NCBI RefSeq assembly: GCF_020215665.1
Contig: NZ_CP084061.1
Span: 1,116,001-1,180,000, forward strand
Length of the DNA: 64,000 nt
Direction of reading: 5' to 3'
Origin: Blautia parvula
Lineage (GTDB): Bacteria; Bacillota; Clostridia; Lachnospirales; Lachnospiraceae
The notes beneath the pieces were generated by a model. It did no database searches. It saw nothing but the letters and a program-made list of their open reading frames with translations, and was not told where the DNA came from. The translations under genes and the position numbers were made by a program. This document shows, one piece after another, positions 1 through 7,855 of the stretch (the first letter of the stretch is position 1; every line of letters starts with the position of its first letter).

Positions 1-16
1 GTTATTGTTATACAAG

Positions 17-57
17 CAGAGGGAGCACATTACCGTGGCTGCCCTCTGTTTTTTTAT
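17..57 (+). terminator. Rho-independent terminator of an upstream gene
   Basis: A 7-bp stem (CAGAGGG at 17-23 with CCCTCTG at 42-48) is followed by a run of seven T. It lies upstream of the MATE gene, so it probably ends a plus-strand transcript that begins before the window. Confidence 0.55.
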
Positions 58-121
58 TATGCATGTTCCGGTGCCGGGAAAAGGCATGCCGGACTTATCT
101 ATGAAAGGAAGAAATGATTTG

Positions 122-1489
122 ATGAGAAAAGAACAAGATCTGACAACGGGAAATGTCTCAAAAAAACTGATAAAGTTTGCTGTCCCCCTGCTGCTTGCCA
201 ATTTACTGCAGTCCTTTTACAGTATTGTGGATATGCTTGTTGTGGGAAGGTTTGTGGGGGAAACAGGACTTGCCGCGATCAGCAATGCGTCTATGATAAG
301 TTTTATCATTAATTCCATATGTATCGGCGTTACAATGGGAGGTACTGTGCTGGTTGCCCAATACAAAGGGGCCGATGATGAAGAGGGACAGAGTGAAACT
401 GTCGGGACATTATTTTCCCTCTCCTTCTTTGCCTCATTACTAGTCACAGTGTCAGGGCTGCTTGTTTACCGGCCGCTTTTTCAGATACTGCGTGTTCCTG
501 CCGGGTCCATGCAGAACGCCTGCGATTATATGAGAATTATCTGCTGCGGCACAGTGTTCGTGTTTGGCTATAATGCTGTCTGCTCTGTTATGAAAGGATT
601 GGGAGATTCCAAAAGTTCACTTTACTTTATCGCAGCCGCGGCAGTCGTTAATATCCTGCTGGACCTTCTTTTAGTGGGACCTTTCGGTATGGGGACTGCA
701 GGCGCAGCTTATGCCACCGTTTTCTCACAGGGTATCTCCCTTGCAATATCCATATGCTGTCTGAGAAGGAAAACTTTTATCTTTCCGTTCAGGCTGAAAA
801 ATTTTGCTGTTCAGCCTGAAAAAATGGCTGCTGTCTTAAAAGTCGGACTGCCCACAGCGGTTCAAATGGCAGTTGTGAATATCTCTTATCTTATGATCAC
901 AGGCATGTTGAATCAATTCGGAGTGTCTGTTGCTGCAGCATCCGGGGTGGGACTGAAAGTCAATACCTTTGCAGGAATGCCCTGCTGGGCAGTCGGCCAG
1001 GCTGTAACCGCCATGGCCGGACAGAACATGGGCGCAGGCAGAACAGACCGGGTCAAAAAGACAACGGAAACCGGGCTGCGCTTAAACCTTTTGATCACGC
1101 TAATGGCAGTGGTTCTTGTACAACTATTTGCAGGGCAGATCATCATGCTGTTTGAACCCCAAAATAAAGAGGTGATTGCAGACGGCATCCTTTATTTGAG
1201 GATCTGCTGCGGCATAAACAGTCTGGTTTACGCTGCATTGTATACCTTCGATTCCTTTGCTATCGGCATAGGCGCCGCAAACATTGCCATGGTAAATGCA
1301 CTTTTGGATGCGGCTGTTGTCCGGCTGCCCGTAAGCTGGCTGTTGGCATTTACGGCAGGTATGGGATTCCCCGGTGTATATGTGGGACAGGCCCTGTCCC
1401 CTCTCCTGCCCTTCCTCGTCGGCTGGCTTTATTTTAAAAACAAGGGCTGGGAAAGCAAACGGCTGATACAGCCCGCGGATCATACATAA
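122..1489 (+). CDS. MATE family efflux transporter
   Basis: A 455-residue multidrug and toxin extrusion protein expected to export organic cations or drugs in exchange for Na+ or H+ across the cytoplasmic membrane. About twelve hydrophobic segments are visible in two related halves. The N-terminal stretch, with PLLLANLLQSFY followed by DMLVVGRFVG, is typical of the NorM/DinF-like MATE group. The frame is open back to base 5, but the ATG at 122 is chosen because AAAGGAAG lies just upstream and the MATE homology starts there. It stands alone between two terminators. Its substrate cannot be read from sequence. Confidence 0.9.
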   Translation: MRKEQDLTTGNVSKKLIKFAVPLLLANLLQSFYSIVDMLVVGRFVGETGLAAISNASMISFIINSICIGVTMGGTVLVAQYKGADDEEGQSETVGTLFSLSFFASLLVTVSGLLVYRPLFQILRVPAGSMQNACDYMRIICCGTVFVFGYNAVCSVMKGLGDSKSSLYFIAAAAVVNILLDLLLVGPFGMGTAGAAYATVFSQGISLAISICCLRRKTFIFPFRLKNFAVQPEKMAAVLKVGLPTAVQMAVVNISYLMITGMLNQFGVSVAAASGVGLKVNTFAGMPCWAVGQAVTAMAGQNMGAGRTDRVKKTTETGLRLNLLITLMAVVLVQLFAGQIIMLFEPQNKEVIADGILYLRICCGINSLVYAALYTFDSFAIGIGAANIAMVNALLDAAVVRLPVSWLLAFTAGMGFPGVYVGQALSPLLPFLVGWLYFKNKGWESKRLIQPADHT

Positions 1490-1566
1490 ACGAAAAATCA
1501 TGAATCAACCAAACAAGCCGGTGTGAATTTCCGGCTTAAAAAGGGAGCGCTGCAGATGAAAGAATA

Positions 1567-1601
1567 GGTGCTGTCAGTGAATGCTGACAGCACCCTTTTT
1601 T
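1567..1601 (+). terminator. Rho-independent terminator after the MATE gene
   Basis: An 11-bp perfect stem (GGTGCTGTCAG with CTGACAGCACC, loop TGAAT) is followed by six T. It ends the MATE transcript just before the convergent PP-loop gene. Confidence 0.85.
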
Positions 1602-1634
1602 AATTCTTCAGATTACATTTTTAAATTTGCCAAT

Positions 1635-2276
1635 TCATCTGAGATCAATCACTGACCGCTCACCGAAATCAAGAATACTGCCTGTCTGTATTTCCAGCTT
1701 ATGCCTGAAAATCGGCCCGTCCACTGCGATGGTATGGTATTCTCCGTTTTCTCCGCAGATATCAATACCCCTTGCCGCCATTATCTCCAATGTTTCCGAA
1801 TCTAACTGTTTTCCCAGGAGTTCTTTTGGCAGAAGCTGATTGTCTATGGATTTGATAATACAGCAATAGCCTTCTGAAATAATCTCCTGCACTATCTTCT
1901 CACGTCCCTGCTGCCACAGCGGGAATGCAGCTTTCAGGCCTGCCGCGCGGCACCGCTCTTCGCACCACCTGCGGTTATTTTCAATATCAATATCGCCGAA
2001 ACCGGCCATCTCTGCCCCAAGTTCCATGGCTCTTTTCAGGCCTTTTTCAAATTCCAGATGATACTCGTCACCTCCGGAGGGACAGAGAAGCAAGGGAATC
2101 TCCAGTGCCTTTGAAAACTTTTCCAGCAGCCTGTGATCCGCACCGTGAAACCAGGAACGGTCCATATCTTTATTGACCATAACCAGCAGGCCCACCGGCT
2201 CATGTCCGGCTTTTATCAGTTTGTGAAGTGCAAGGGTACTGTCCTTGCCGCAGCTGTAAGACATAACAAATTTCAT
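1635..2276 (-). CDS. Dph6-related PP-loop ATP pyrophosphatase
   Basis: A 213-residue protein of the adenine nucleotide alpha-hydrolase (PP-loop) superfamily, in the group related to diphthamide synthetase Dph6 (COG2102). The N-terminal SCGKDS at residues 8-13 is the PP-loop that binds ATP, and a GFGDID segment follows near residue 92. Bacteria do not make diphthamide, so the real substrate, presumably a carboxylate that is adenylated and amidated, is unknown. AGAGAGG lies 7 bases before the ATG. The gene stands alone and is transcribed toward the MATE gene. Confidence 0.8.
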   Translation of the reverse strand: MKFVMSYSCGKDSTLALHKLIKAGHEPVGLLVMVNKDMDRSWFHGADHRLLEKFSKALEIPLLLCPSGGDEYHLEFEKGLKRAMELGAEMAGFGDIDIENNRRWCEERCRAAGLKAAFPLWQQGREKIVQEIISEGYCCIIKSIDNQLLPKELLGKQLDSETLEIMAARGIDICGENGEYHTIAVDGPIFRHKLEIQTGSILDFGERSVIDLR

Positions 2277-2382
2277 CTCTATACCTCTCTTTTTTTTGAT
2301 CGGCTCTTTCTTTTTTGCGCCGTTTTCTATATAATGATCTTGTACCCGGTGTATTTACCTTATGTTATACAGGAGTATTCTT

Positions 2383-2577
2383 ATGGAAAAACAAACAAAA
2401 GACGATGAACATACATATACGATAGTGAGCCACGCAACATGTCCGAAGGACAGCAGTAAGGCTGCACATACTGTAACATATAAAAAGGCTACCTGCACAC
2501 GTGTTGATGACATTATTTTGAATTTTTGCTGCAGTCGGGATGTGCAGTGTCAGGAATGTCAGCGGGATTATCTGTAA
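2383..2577 (+). CDS. Small Cys-containing hypothetical protein
   Basis: A 64-residue frame that I do not recognise. It starts at an ATG preceded by AGGAG at 7-base spacing, with a TATAAT box at 2330-2335 about 50 bases upstream, so expression signals look real. The product is hydrophilic and ends with a cysteine-rich tail (CCSRDVQCQEC) that could bind metal. Its last 65 bases overlap the 3' end of the convergent XRE gene, which argues either for a young gene or for a chance frame. No membrane segment is visible. Confidence 0.45.
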   Translation: MEKQTKDDEHTYTIVSHATCPKDSSKAAHTVTYKKATCTRVDDIILNFCCSRDVQCQECQRDYL

Positions 2578-2809
2578 TATTTTTTGCCCGGTACTCCGCC
2601 CCGGAAGTTCTGCGGTATTCTATAATATCTCCCGGCTGACAGTCCAGTACATCACAGATTGCTTCCAGCGTGGAAAAACGGATTGCCTTCACTTTTCCTG
2701 TCTTCAGGTTGGATAAATTGACATTTGATATCCCTACTTTTTCCGATAATTCATTCAGGGACATTTTGCGGTCAGCCATGACCCGGTCTAATCTTAATAT
2801 AATCGCCAT
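2513..2809 (-). CDS. XRE-family helix-turn-helix regulator (YozG-like)
   Basis: A 98-residue DNA-binding protein with one Cro/C1-type helix-turn-helix over residues 10-65. It contains the usual sequence MSLNELSEKVGISNVNLSNL and then a CQPGDIIEY segment typical of the short YozG/DUF739-like regulators. The C-terminal 30 residues are polar and probably disordered. It follows the DUF2975 membrane protein by 11 bases on the same strand. This two-gene pairing is widespread in Firmicutes, where the regulator is thought to act with the membrane partner. Confidence 0.85.
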   Translation of the reverse strand: MAIILRLDRVMADRKMSLNELSEKVGISNVNLSNLKTGKVKAIRFSTLEAICDVLDCQPGDIIEYRRTSGAEYRAKNITDNPADIPDTAHPDCSKNSK

Positions 2810-2820
2810 ATGCTATGCTC

Positions 2821-3300
2821 CTAAAGGATTTTATCCATTTCTTTCTGCATTTCCAATCCTTCTTTTATCAGGCTGCTGAAAACCAGAAACAAGATGCCCA
2901 GAGTCAGCATTCTTCCATCTGCCAGTATAAAACTTCCGTACTGCATGATTGAAAAACCACTTGAATGATAAGTGGAAAAATGTGTGATGATAAACGCTCC
3001 GCATATAATCATCCATCCCATGATCAAAATGTTTTTTTGCAGGGATTGAATAAAAAATTGTTTTCTGGCGTAGATTCGGATCAGTGAAATGAAGATCATG
3101 CAGTCAAACAAATATGAAATAAGACTGTAGGCTGTAATTGTAATATTCTCTTCTTCCTGCAGCATTACCATTACACTGTAAAACCCGCAGACAGCAATCA
3201 TACCTGTCAGGAAAATCGCAAGTATCAAAAGAAATTTTAATTTTTTTGAAAACTTCTTTTCCGTCACATTGACATCTGTTGTAAAATCGCTTTCACCCAT
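2821..3300 (-). CDS. DUF2975 four-helix membrane protein
   Basis: A 159-residue integral membrane protein with four hydrophobic segments (about residues 22-45, 60-78, 90-108 and 125-145). It ends in the SLIKEGLEMQKEMDKIL-type motif that marks DUF2975 proteins. GGGAGGG precedes the ATG. It is the first gene of a two-gene operon with the XRE regulator. The pairing suggests a membrane sensor or sequestering partner for the regulator, but the family has no established function. Confidence 0.8.
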   Translation of the reverse strand: MGESDFTTDVNVTEKKFSKKLKFLLILAIFLTGMIAVCGFYSVMVMLQEEENITITAYSLISYLFDCMIFISLIRIYARKQFFIQSLQKNILIMGWMIICGAFIITHFSTYHSSGFSIMQYGSFILADGRMLTLGILFLVFSSLIKEGLEMQKEMDKIL

Positions 3301-3349
3301 ATCTGCACCCTCCCATTTTCAAACTTTTCCCTCTTCTATTTCTAATTCC

Positions 3350-3402
3350 GTTATATCACACAGGATAGCTTCCGTCAATGTATTTTAATGTTTATCATTA
3401 AA
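3350..3402 (-). promoter_or_regulatory. Promoter and possible operator of the DUF2975-XRE operon
   Basis: On the minus strand, a -35 box TTGACG (3373-3378) and a -10 box TATAAC (3350-3355) are separated by 17 bases. Immediately upstream lies a perfect 7-bp inverted repeat, TTTAATG/CATTAAA, with a 5-base spacer (3384-3402). It is a candidate binding site for the XRE regulator encoded by the operon. Confidence 0.55.
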
Positions 3403-3430
3403 TAATATTCAATATTCATTATAAAGTTAA

Positions 3431-3470
3431 TAAAAAAGCACCTCTGCATTCATAGTATATCAGCAGAGGT
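3431..3470 (-). terminator. Terminator of the DUF3877-like gene
   Basis: An 8-bp stem (ACCTCTGC 3440-3447 with GCAGAGGT 3463-3470) is followed on the minus strand by a T-rich run. It lies 90 bases beyond the stop codon of the gene at 3560-4084. Confidence 0.7.
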
Positions 3471-3559
3471 ATTTTGTCTTTGTTTGAAATGCTTCCGCAA
3501 ATCGGTGCATTTCCTGCGCCGGAAAATCCCATCGCCAAAGACGATTCTGCATGGACAGA

Positions 3560-4084
3560 TCAATGACTATCCTTTAACGCATCATAGGCCTGCCTTGTAA
3601 ACCGATGATACTGCAGACCGAACGCATCCTGCTCCAGATAATACACGTAAGGATCTATTTCCGGATTTTGAAAAGAGATTCCCCATTCCTGTTCGTCAAC
3701 CTTTTCTATAATAATATCCTGAGAGAAGGATTGGAATATCTTTATCATATCCTCCACAGTATTACCGGGTTTAAATATTTCCGCCAAAAAGGCTTTTAAA
3801 AATGGGCTGTCCTCCAGATTTTCATGGACATATTTTACCCCTGCGGATGGGACATGAATACAATACCGGCCTTTTTCCTCTGTCTCTTTTATGGTCAGTT
3901 TTCCAAGCTCCGGTTCTGCGGTCCTGCAAAATGCAGCAAGCGCCTCGGACAGATTTTCTTTTTCGGCAGGAAGCAGTTCCAGTAAGGATGCCTGCGGATA
4001 ATACAGGTTCATATCTTCCTCCCGATAGCCGATCTTTATCTCACATTCTTTGATATTATCACAGATGTTTTTCTTTAAATCCAT
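3560..4084 (-). CDS. DUF3877-like hypothetical protein
   Basis: A 174-residue soluble protein without signal peptide or membrane segment. The N-terminal IKIGYREEDMNLYYP pattern and the C-terminal GLQYHRFTRQAYDAL segment resemble DUF3877 proteins, found mainly in Lachnospiraceae, by memory rather than by a search. No catalytic motif is evident and the function is unknown. AGGAG lies 9 bases before the ATG. It is monocistronic and divergent from dapA. Confidence 0.6.
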   Translation of the reverse strand: MDLKKNICDNIKECEIKIGYREEDMNLYYPQASLLELLPAEKENLSEALAAFCRTAEPELGKLTIKETEEKGRYCIHVPSAGVKYVHENLEDSPFLKAFLAEIFKPGNTVEDMIKIFQSFSQDIIIEKVDEQEWGISFQNPEIDPYVYYLEQDAFGLQYHRFTRQAYDALKDSH

Positions 4085-4366
4085 AATATTATGCTCCTGT
4101 TCTTTGATTTTCAGCGCGCTGCCGGAAGAAACGAAGGCCTTTTCCGGTTTCTGCGCAAACCTTCCGGGATTCTACAGACTGTCCACCACTTCCGCCGGAT
4201 GTTATTGCAGACAATTCGTCTGTTCCCAACGGTTTTATACCGCTCACAGGCTTATTATATATGATATTGAAATGTATGACAATCGATATATTACCACAGC
4301 CGATTCTTACATTTATTGAAACTTAATGCCTCTGCCCGGAACTTCACTCCCATTTAATAACCAAAC
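4085..4366. other. Intergenic region between the DUF3877-like gene and dapA
   Basis: No gene is supported here. The only clear structure is a hairpin of GCGC plus CCGGAA (4116-4127) pairing with TTCCGG plus GCGC (4142-4156), with no T-run behind it. I looked for a lysine-riboswitch core upstream of dapA and saw none. Confidence 0.4.
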
Positions 4367-4375
4367 TGCTATAAT
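4367..4375 (+). promoter_or_regulatory. Extended -10 promoter of dapA
   Basis: TGC followed directly by TATAAT (4370-4375) forms an extended -10 element about 40 bases before the dapA start. No good -35 box sits at the right distance, as is usual for extended -10 promoters. Confidence 0.55.
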
Positions 4376-4415
4376 TTCCATAATCTAAATTACAAAGGTT
4401 TGGGAGGATTCAAAT

Positions 4416-5378
4416 TTGAAAAAGATAGTATTTAAAGGTGTGGGAACTGCTGTTGTCACTCCGATGAAGGAGGATTATTCGATTAACTATTCTGTCTTTG
4501 ACGAGCTGCTGGATATGCAGATCGCAGGCAGCGCAGATGCGATCGTAGTTGCAGGTACAACAGGAGAAGGCTCCACCCTGACAGATGATGAGCATATAGA
4601 ACTGGTACGCCGCGCAGTCAAACATGTCCGTGGGCGCGTTCCGGTCATAGCCGGGGCAGGAAGCAACAATACCGCACATGCCGTATACCTTTCAAAAGAA
4701 TGCGAAAAAGCCGGGGCCGACGCGCTTCTCCATGTAACACCGTATTATAATAAGGCATCACAGCAGGGCTTGTTTCTGCATTTCAACGAATGTGCCAGGT
4801 CTACCCGTCTGCCGGTCATATTATATAATGTACCGTCTCGCACCGGGGTGAACATTTACCCGGCCACCTATAAACGGCTCAGCGAAACAGAAAATATAGT
4901 GGCTGTAAAAGAGGCAAGCGGCAACTTTTCCCAGATGGCCAAAATAGCCAGTCTGTGCAAAGAGGATTTGGCCATTTATTCCGGCAATGACGATCAGATC
5001 ACATCTTCTCTGGCTCTTGGAGGAAAGGGTGTGATATCTGTTCTGTCCAATCTTGTTCCAAATGAGACCCATGCTATCTGCACTTCCTATTTCCGTGGAA
5101 ACAGCGAAGAAAGCGATAATCTGCAGTTAAAATACCTGGAGCTCATTGAAGCGCTGTTTTTAGATGTAAATCCGATACCCGTAAAACAGGCGATGCGCGC
5201 CATGGGTTATGATGTAGGCCCCTGCAGGCTGCCGCTTTGTGATATGGACCGCACCATGGCAGAAAAACTGTACGCTGTACTGGAAAAATATGACCTGACG
5301 GAATCATCAAAACGCCAGGGTTCTGTCACGGTTCACATGCCGGGCAACACCGGTACGGTTCTAAAACATAATGTATGA
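4416..5378 (+). CDS. dapA: 4-hydroxy-tetrahydrodipicolinate synthase
   Basis: Condenses pyruvate with aspartate semialdehyde, the committed step of lysine and diaminopimelate synthesis. The (beta/alpha)8 barrel carries the pyruvate-binding GTTGEGS at residues 47-53, YNVPSRTG at 137-144 (with the catalytic-triad Tyr and the substrate-binding Arg), and the Schiff-base Lys165 in VAVKEASG. The start is TTG at 4416, set by GGGAGGA 7 bases upstream; no ATG fits. At 320 residues it is about 28 longer than usual because of a polar C-terminal tail. A small gene follows 29 bases downstream, probably in the same transcript. Confidence 0.93.
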   Translation: MKKIVFKGVGTAVVTPMKEDYSINYSVFDELLDMQIAGSADAIVVAGTTGEGSTLTDDEHIELVRRAVKHVRGRVPVIAGAGSNNTAHAVYLSKECEKAGADALLHVTPYYNKASQQGLFLHFNECARSTRLPVILYNVPSRTGVNIYPATYKRLSETENIVAVKEASGNFSQMAKIASLCKEDLAIYSGNDDQITSSLALGGKGVISVLSNLVPNETHAICTSYFRGNSEESDNLQLKYLELIEALFLDVNPIPVKQAMRAMGYDVGPCRLPLCDMDRTMAEKLYAVLEKYDLTESSKRQGSVTVHMPGNTGTVLKHNV

Positions 5379-5407
5379 TTTTTTAAAATACCGAAAGGAG
5401 ATTCCAT

Positions 5408-5686
5408 ATGAAGGACGCATATATTATTTTCAGAAGCCAGCATCCACAAACAAAGGAAGAAATCACAGATCTGATCAAAGAATTCTGTCAGAAACATGAT
5501 TTAAAATATTGGGGGACGATTCTTACAGAGACTATGACAGTAAACATTGAGGGAGAGAGTTATACTGTGGATGTAAGGGAAGAGAAAGAAGATTCGGGAG
5601 ATGTCTACTGGATCATTTATTGCCTGCGGAAAAAACATCTGTACCTGTTCCGGAATATTCTGGAGTCGAATCAGACAGTGGTTTAA
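5408..5686 (+). CDS. Hypothetical protein downstream of dapA
   Basis: A 92-residue acidic, soluble protein that I do not recognise. AAAGGAG at 7-base spacing precedes its ATG, and it begins 29 bases after dapA, before the shared terminator at 5746, so it is most likely co-transcribed. The predicted pattern is an N-terminal strand, a helix over residues 15-30, then several strands. No motif or membrane segment is visible. Confidence 0.65.
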   Translation: MKDAYIIFRSQHPQTKEEITDLIKEFCQKHDLKYWGTILTETMTVNIEGESYTVDVREEKEDSGDVYWIIYCLRKKHLYLFRNILESNQTVV

Positions 5687-5745
5687 AACGCCGGCTTGGT
5701 ATTCTCTCTTGCGATTCACCTATTTTCAAAGATTCAAAAATTTAT

Positions 5746-5771
5746 AGCCGTTCAGAAATGGACGGCTTTTT
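5746..5771 (+). terminator. Terminator of the dapA operon
   Basis: An 8-bp stem (AGCCGTTC with GGACGGCT, including one GU pair) with the 6-base loop AGAAAT is followed by TTTTT. It lies 60 bases after the small downstream gene. Confidence 0.75.
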
Positions 5772-5939
5772 AGCTTCCGGACACAAAGTTATCTCTGACG
5801 GTGTTGCAGTCTATAAAGAAAAAGAGGTATAATATCCCTATCAGCTCCCCAGTATACTGCTTACACAAACTGGGCAGATTTATCGAAACTATACTGTCTG
5901 TATTTTCATAATTACACATAAATCGAAGGGAACTACTAC

Positions 5940-7139
5940 ATGGCCGAAATAAGCATTGAGCAAATAAGAAATTTCAGACTGGGTGCTCACCATCTGGATA
6001 AGGAGTATAAAAAAACGGATATGGAAAAGCTGACGGGTGCGTGCGGAATGCAGAATACACCTCCGGGCGCCTGGGAAACTGCTCTTTTTAACCGGATTCC
6101 TGACTGCAGTTTGACAGAAATGGAATATTTGCTGTATAAAGAGAAAACGCTTCTGCAGACCTGGAGCCTGCGGGGTATCCCTGTTGTATTTCCTGCTCTG
6201 GAAAGTGATGTATTTTTATCTGCGCTTATACCGCAGGAGGATGAGCCATGGATCTATACTGCCGGAATTACTCTGGCACTTGATTTTCTGCAGATGGGTT
6301 TCCATGAATTATTTGAAATATTACAGCAGGTAATTCCACAGCTTGATCACTGTACCGTAATCAGCAAAACTTCCTTGGATCAGAACCTGGCAGAATGGAT
6401 GCTGCCGCTGCTCCCGGAGAAAAAGCGCGCGCTATGGACACAGCCCTCCATGTATGGAAGTCCTGATAAACAGACCGTCGGCGGTGCCGTAGTGTCTTTT
6501 CTTCTGCGGCCCTGCGCCTTAAAAGGTCTGGTCGTTTTCGGTGGACGGCAGGGAACCAGCCCGGTTTTTACCTCTTACAAAAACTGGACCGGCTATTCGT
6601 TTACGCCAAACAAGGATGCCTGTAAAAAGTTAATGCGGAAATACCTGCACTGTTACGGCCCGGCAACACCGAATCATTTTGCAGCCTGGCTCGGATGTTC
6701 CGGTAAACAGGCACGGCGTATGTGGAAAACGGTTTCGGAAGAGACAGAACCTGTCATGGTTTTTGGCAAAAAGGCCTATATCCTGTCCTCCGACAAGGAA
6801 CGTCTTCTGTCTCCGGATTCACTGCAAAGAGAACTGCTGCTGCTCGGCGGACATGACCCCTTTCTCGACCAGAGAGACCGGGCGGTTCTGCAGCCCGACA
6901 AAACACTGCAGAAACAAATATGGAGATTTGTAAGCAACCCCGGTGCTGTCCTGTACCGCGGTGAGATCATTGGCATCTGGACAGGGAAAAAGAAAAATAA
7001 AGGGATGGAAATTAAGATCACCTTATGGAATACCGTTCCCGAAAAACAGAAGCTTCAAAATCTGGCAGAGGAATACACTGCCTTCCGGAATACGAACTTA
7101 TCCGGCTTTGATATTATCCTTACTCCCGGCTCCATGTAA
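5940..7139 (+). CDS. Winged-helix DNA-binding protein of the HTH_42 (AlkZ/YcaQ-related) family
   Basis: A 399-residue protein of the family that includes the interstrand-crosslink glycosylases AlkZ and YcaQ. The N-terminal part has the family segment LLQTWSLRGIP near residue 70. The C-terminal part has the diagnostic DPFLDQRDR and NPGAVLYRGEIIGIW patterns. The QxQ or QxD catalytic motif of characterised glycosylases is replaced here by QNT in GMQNTPPG, a variant I associate with an uncharacterised branch. Glycosylase activity is therefore doubtful although DNA binding is likely. AAGGGA lies upstream of the ATG. Confidence 0.75.
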   Translation: MAEISIEQIRNFRLGAHHLDKEYKKTDMEKLTGACGMQNTPPGAWETALFNRIPDCSLTEMEYLLYKEKTLLQTWSLRGIPVVFPALESDVFLSALIPQEDEPWIYTAGITLALDFLQMGFHELFEILQQVIPQLDHCTVISKTSLDQNLAEWMLPLLPEKKRALWTQPSMYGSPDKQTVGGAVVSFLLRPCALKGLVVFGGRQGTSPVFTSYKNWTGYSFTPNKDACKKLMRKYLHCYGPATPNHFAAWLGCSGKQARRMWKTVSEETEPVMVFGKKAYILSSDKERLLSPDSLQRELLLLGGHDPFLDQRDRAVLQPDKTLQKQIWRFVSNPGAVLYRGEIIGIWTGKKKNKGMEIKITLWNTVPEKQKLQNLAEEYTAFRNTNLSGFDIILTPGSM

Positions 7140-7144
7140 GATTC

Positions 7145-7825
7145 TCACAGAAATTCAACCTCATTCAGATCATGTATCAGGTAATCAATCTTTACATTTG
7201 TATTATTTTCCTTGTCCTCCGGATTATACCAGCAGCAGCGGATACCTGCATTATTTCCGCCCTGCATATCGCTGGTCAGGGAATCCCCTACAATGAGAAC
7301 GTCATCTTTCTCATAAACACCTGTCTGTTTCCAAATGTGATCAAAAAACCGGATGTCCGGTTTTTCATATCCTATCTGGTCGGAAATAAAAATACCGTCA
7401 AACAGAACGTCAAGTCCTGAATTTTCAAGCTTGCGTTTCTGTGCCACATAAGTGCCATTTGTGACTGCGTACTGCTTTGCTTTTCCTTTCAGCCTTTCCA
7501 GAAGAGACTTGCTGTCATCATTAAAAAATATTTTATCGCCCAAACGCACCTGGTATTCATCGTTGAACTCTTTGATCTTGTCACAGCGGATATGTTCCTT
7601 TTGGAAAAATTCCGAAAATCTCTCCAGAAGTACCTGTTCTTTTGTGATCTCCCCGGCCTCCAGGCGTTTCCAATAACGTTTGTTTATTTCCGCATATCTG
7701 GAGATCATGGCATCCGTACATTCCTTCAGGTCAAATTTTGCAAAACACTGCCGCAGGGCATATTTCTCTGCTTTGTCAAAATTGAGCAGTGTTCCATCCA
7801 CATCCCATAATATTACTTTAAACAT
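7145..7825 (-). CDS. YjjG-family noncanonical pyrimidine nucleotidase (HAD phosphatase)
   Basis: A 226-residue haloacid-dehalogenase hydrolase. Motif I is DVDGT (Asp8 nucleophile, Asp10 acid), motif II is VTNGT near residue 120, and motifs III/IV are the YEKPD lysine and GDSLTSD near residues 155-185. The overall pattern fits YjjG/YfnB enzymes, which remove phosphate from dUMP, dTMP and damaged pyrimidine nucleotides; the substrate here is inferred from the family. It starts 30 bases after the nitrilase-family gene, likely one operon, and ends 5 bases from the convergent winged-helix gene. Confidence 0.85.
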   Translation of the reverse strand: MFKVILWDVDGTLLNFDKAEKYALRQCFAKFDLKECTDAMISRYAEINKRYWKRLEAGEITKEQVLLERFSEFFQKEHIRCDKIKEFNDEYQVRLGDKIFFNDDSKSLLERLKGKAKQYAVTNGTYVAQKRKLENSGLDVLFDGIFISDQIGYEKPDIRFFDHIWKQTGVYEKDDVLIVGDSLTSDMQGGNNAGIRCCWYNPEDKENNTNVKIDYLIHDLNEVEFL

Positions 7826-7855
7826 ATTGATTACTCCATTCCTATAACTTTTTCT

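Noticed and set aside
4085-4415. Possible lysine riboswitch before dapA
   Set aside because: No conserved lysine-riboswitch core or terminator is visible, and an extended -10 promoter lies only about 40 bases before the start.
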